Origin: an uncultured Mycobacteriaceae bacterium
GTDB lineage: Bacteria > Actinomycetota > Actinomycetes > Mycobacteriales > Mycobacteriaceae
NCBI GenBank assembly: GCA_903927745.1
Contig: CAIYOH010000255.1
Coordinates: 1 to 32,016, forward strand
DNA length: 32,016 bases
Direction: 5' to 3'
Positions 31,250 through 32,016 of the stretch are shown piece after piece. Position numbers and translations under genes: made by a program. The notes under the pieces were generated by a model. The model ran no database searches and was not told the DNA's origin. It saw only the letters and a list, made by a program, of their open reading frames with translations. How positions within the stretch are numbered: the stretch's first letter is position 1; each line of letters opens with the position of its first letter.

Positions 31250-32016
31250 GTGGCGAATTCGCACCCGAAGCCGGGCCGGGAGGTCGACCCGGACTTCGCC
31301 CGCGAGTGGGTGGAGTTCTACGACCCGGACAATCCCGAGCACCTCATTGCGGCCGATTTGACCTGGCTACTGTCGCGCTGGACGTGCGTTTTCGGCACCC
31401 CGGCCTGCCAGGGCACGGTGGAGGGCCGCCCGTTCGACGGGTGCTGTTCGCACGGCGCGTTCCTGTCCGACGACGACGACCGCGCCCGGCTCGACGACGC
31501 GGCGCGGCAACTGACCGACGACGATTGGCAATTCCGCGACAAGGGCCTGGGCCCGAAGGGCTACCTCGAACCCGACGAGCATGAGGGCGAGAAGATGTTT
31601 CGGACCCGCAAGCACAAGGGCGCGTGCATCTTCCTCAACCGGCCCGGCTTTCCCGCCGGCTCCGGCTGCGCCCTGCACACCAAGGCCATCAAGCTGGGCG
31701 TGGCGCCGCTGACCATGAAGCCCGAGGTGTGCTGGCAACTGCCGATCCGGCGGAGCCAGGAGTGGGTGACCCGGCCCGACGGCACCGAGATCCTCAAGTC
31801 CACCATCACCGAGTACGACCGGCGCGGCTGGGGATCCGGCGGCGCCGACCTGCACTGGTACTGCACGGGCGATCCCGCGGCCCACGTCGGCGCCAGGCCG
31901 GTCTGGCAGTCCCTCGCCGACGAACTCACCGAACTGCTCGGCGCGAAGGCCTACGCGGAGCTGGCCGCTAAGTGCGAGCGCCGAGGCCTCCTGGGGCTGG
32001 TCGCGGTGCACCCGGC
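31250..32016 (+). CDS. Cys-rich DUF3109-like protein (Rv0495c-like), 3' end beyond window
   Basis: The frame opens at the GTG at 31250 ([27 protein letters not shown]) and stays open for 255 codons to the end of the window, so the stop is missing. The protein is conserved in mycobacteria as Rv0495c. It has clustered cysteines, in particular [12 protein letters not shown] and [10 protein letters not shown] in the first 75 residues and [10 protein letters not shown] with GSGCALH later, resembling the YkgJ/DUF3109 proteins thought to bind Zn or an Fe-S cluster. It is rich in Trp and acidic residues and has no signal peptide or membrane span. Function unknown. It diverges from ppx1. Confidence 0.83.
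   Translation, partial: MANSHPKPGREVDPDFAREWVEFYDPDNPEHLIAADLTWLLSRWTCVFGTPACQGTVEGRPFDGCCSHGAFLSDDDDRARLDDAARQLTDDDWQFRDKGLGPKGYLEPDEHEGEKMFRTRKHKGACIFLNRPGFPAGSGCALHTKAIKLGVAPLTMKPEVCWQLPIRRSQEWVTRPDGTEILKSTITEYDRRGWGSGGADLHWYCTGDPAAHVGARPVWQSLADELTELLGAKAYAELAAKCERRGLLGLVAVHP

Overview
This window is chromosomal DNA of a mycobacterium (genus Mycobacterium sensu lato). Base composition is very G+C rich, GTG starts are frequent, and the gene content and order match the conserved mycobacterial block that runs from menA to the Rv0495c/ppx1 region of M. tuberculosis H37Rv, seen here in the opposite orientation. H37Rv comparisons come from remembered gene order and protein sequence, not from an alignment. 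No tRNA, rRNA, insertion sequence, phage or CRISPR array was seen, and no stretch longer than 300 bases lacks a gene.

Layout. (1) 1-1678: the 3' end of a menE-like ligase gene, menA (menaquinone synthesis), a DUF4229 membrane protein and a 50-residue membrane microprotein. (2) 1687-7681, minus strand: a six-gene operon, hemL, histidine phosphatase, TlpA-like lipoprotein, ccdA, resB, ccsB, in which every junction overlaps by 1-4 bases. It links 5-aminolevulinate formation to cytochrome c maturation. (3) 7750-11203: an F420-type (Ddn-like) protein, an amino acid permease, a Tat-exported esterase, a 38-residue peptide and an atypical STAS protein. (4) 11312-15235: a tightly packed four-gene operon (extradiol dioxygenase, SDR without the catalytic Tyr/Lys, FAD aromatic monooxygenase, NfsB-like flavoprotein). 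It looks like accessory aromatic catabolism inserted into the housekeeping backbone. (5) 15181-21018, minus strand: hemA, hemC, hemD (fused to a methyltransferase-like domain), hemB and two small membrane-protein genes; a glutaredoxin-like gene lies upstream. (6) 21465-22140: an esxF-esxE WXG100 pair without its usual cpnT toxin gene. (7) 22259-23676: a HAD phosphatase and a HadA/HadC-like hot-dog protein. (8) 23701-31176, minus strand: acyltransferase, GalE-like SDR, the tiny ribosomal protein bS22, an excisionase-type HTH protein, proC, a thioesterase with a six-copy 12-bp minisatellite, a TIM-barrel protein, a membrane protein and ppx1. (9) 31250-32016: the 5' part of a Cys-rich DUF3109-like gene, divergent from ppx1.

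Most of the window is conserved tetrapyrrole and respiratory metabolism: HemA and HemL make 5-aminolevulinate, HemB, HemC and HemD carry it to uroporphyrinogen III, and ResB, CcsB, CcdA and the thioredoxin lipoprotein attach heme to exported cytochromes that use the menaquinone made by MenA. The parts that deserve attention are the aromatic operon, the orphan esxFE pair with repeat-expanded EsxF ends, the in-frame minisatellite, the hairpin plus 9-nt repeats between bS22 and the GalE-like gene, two SDR proteins with degenerate active sites, and several GTG starts that look leaderless.
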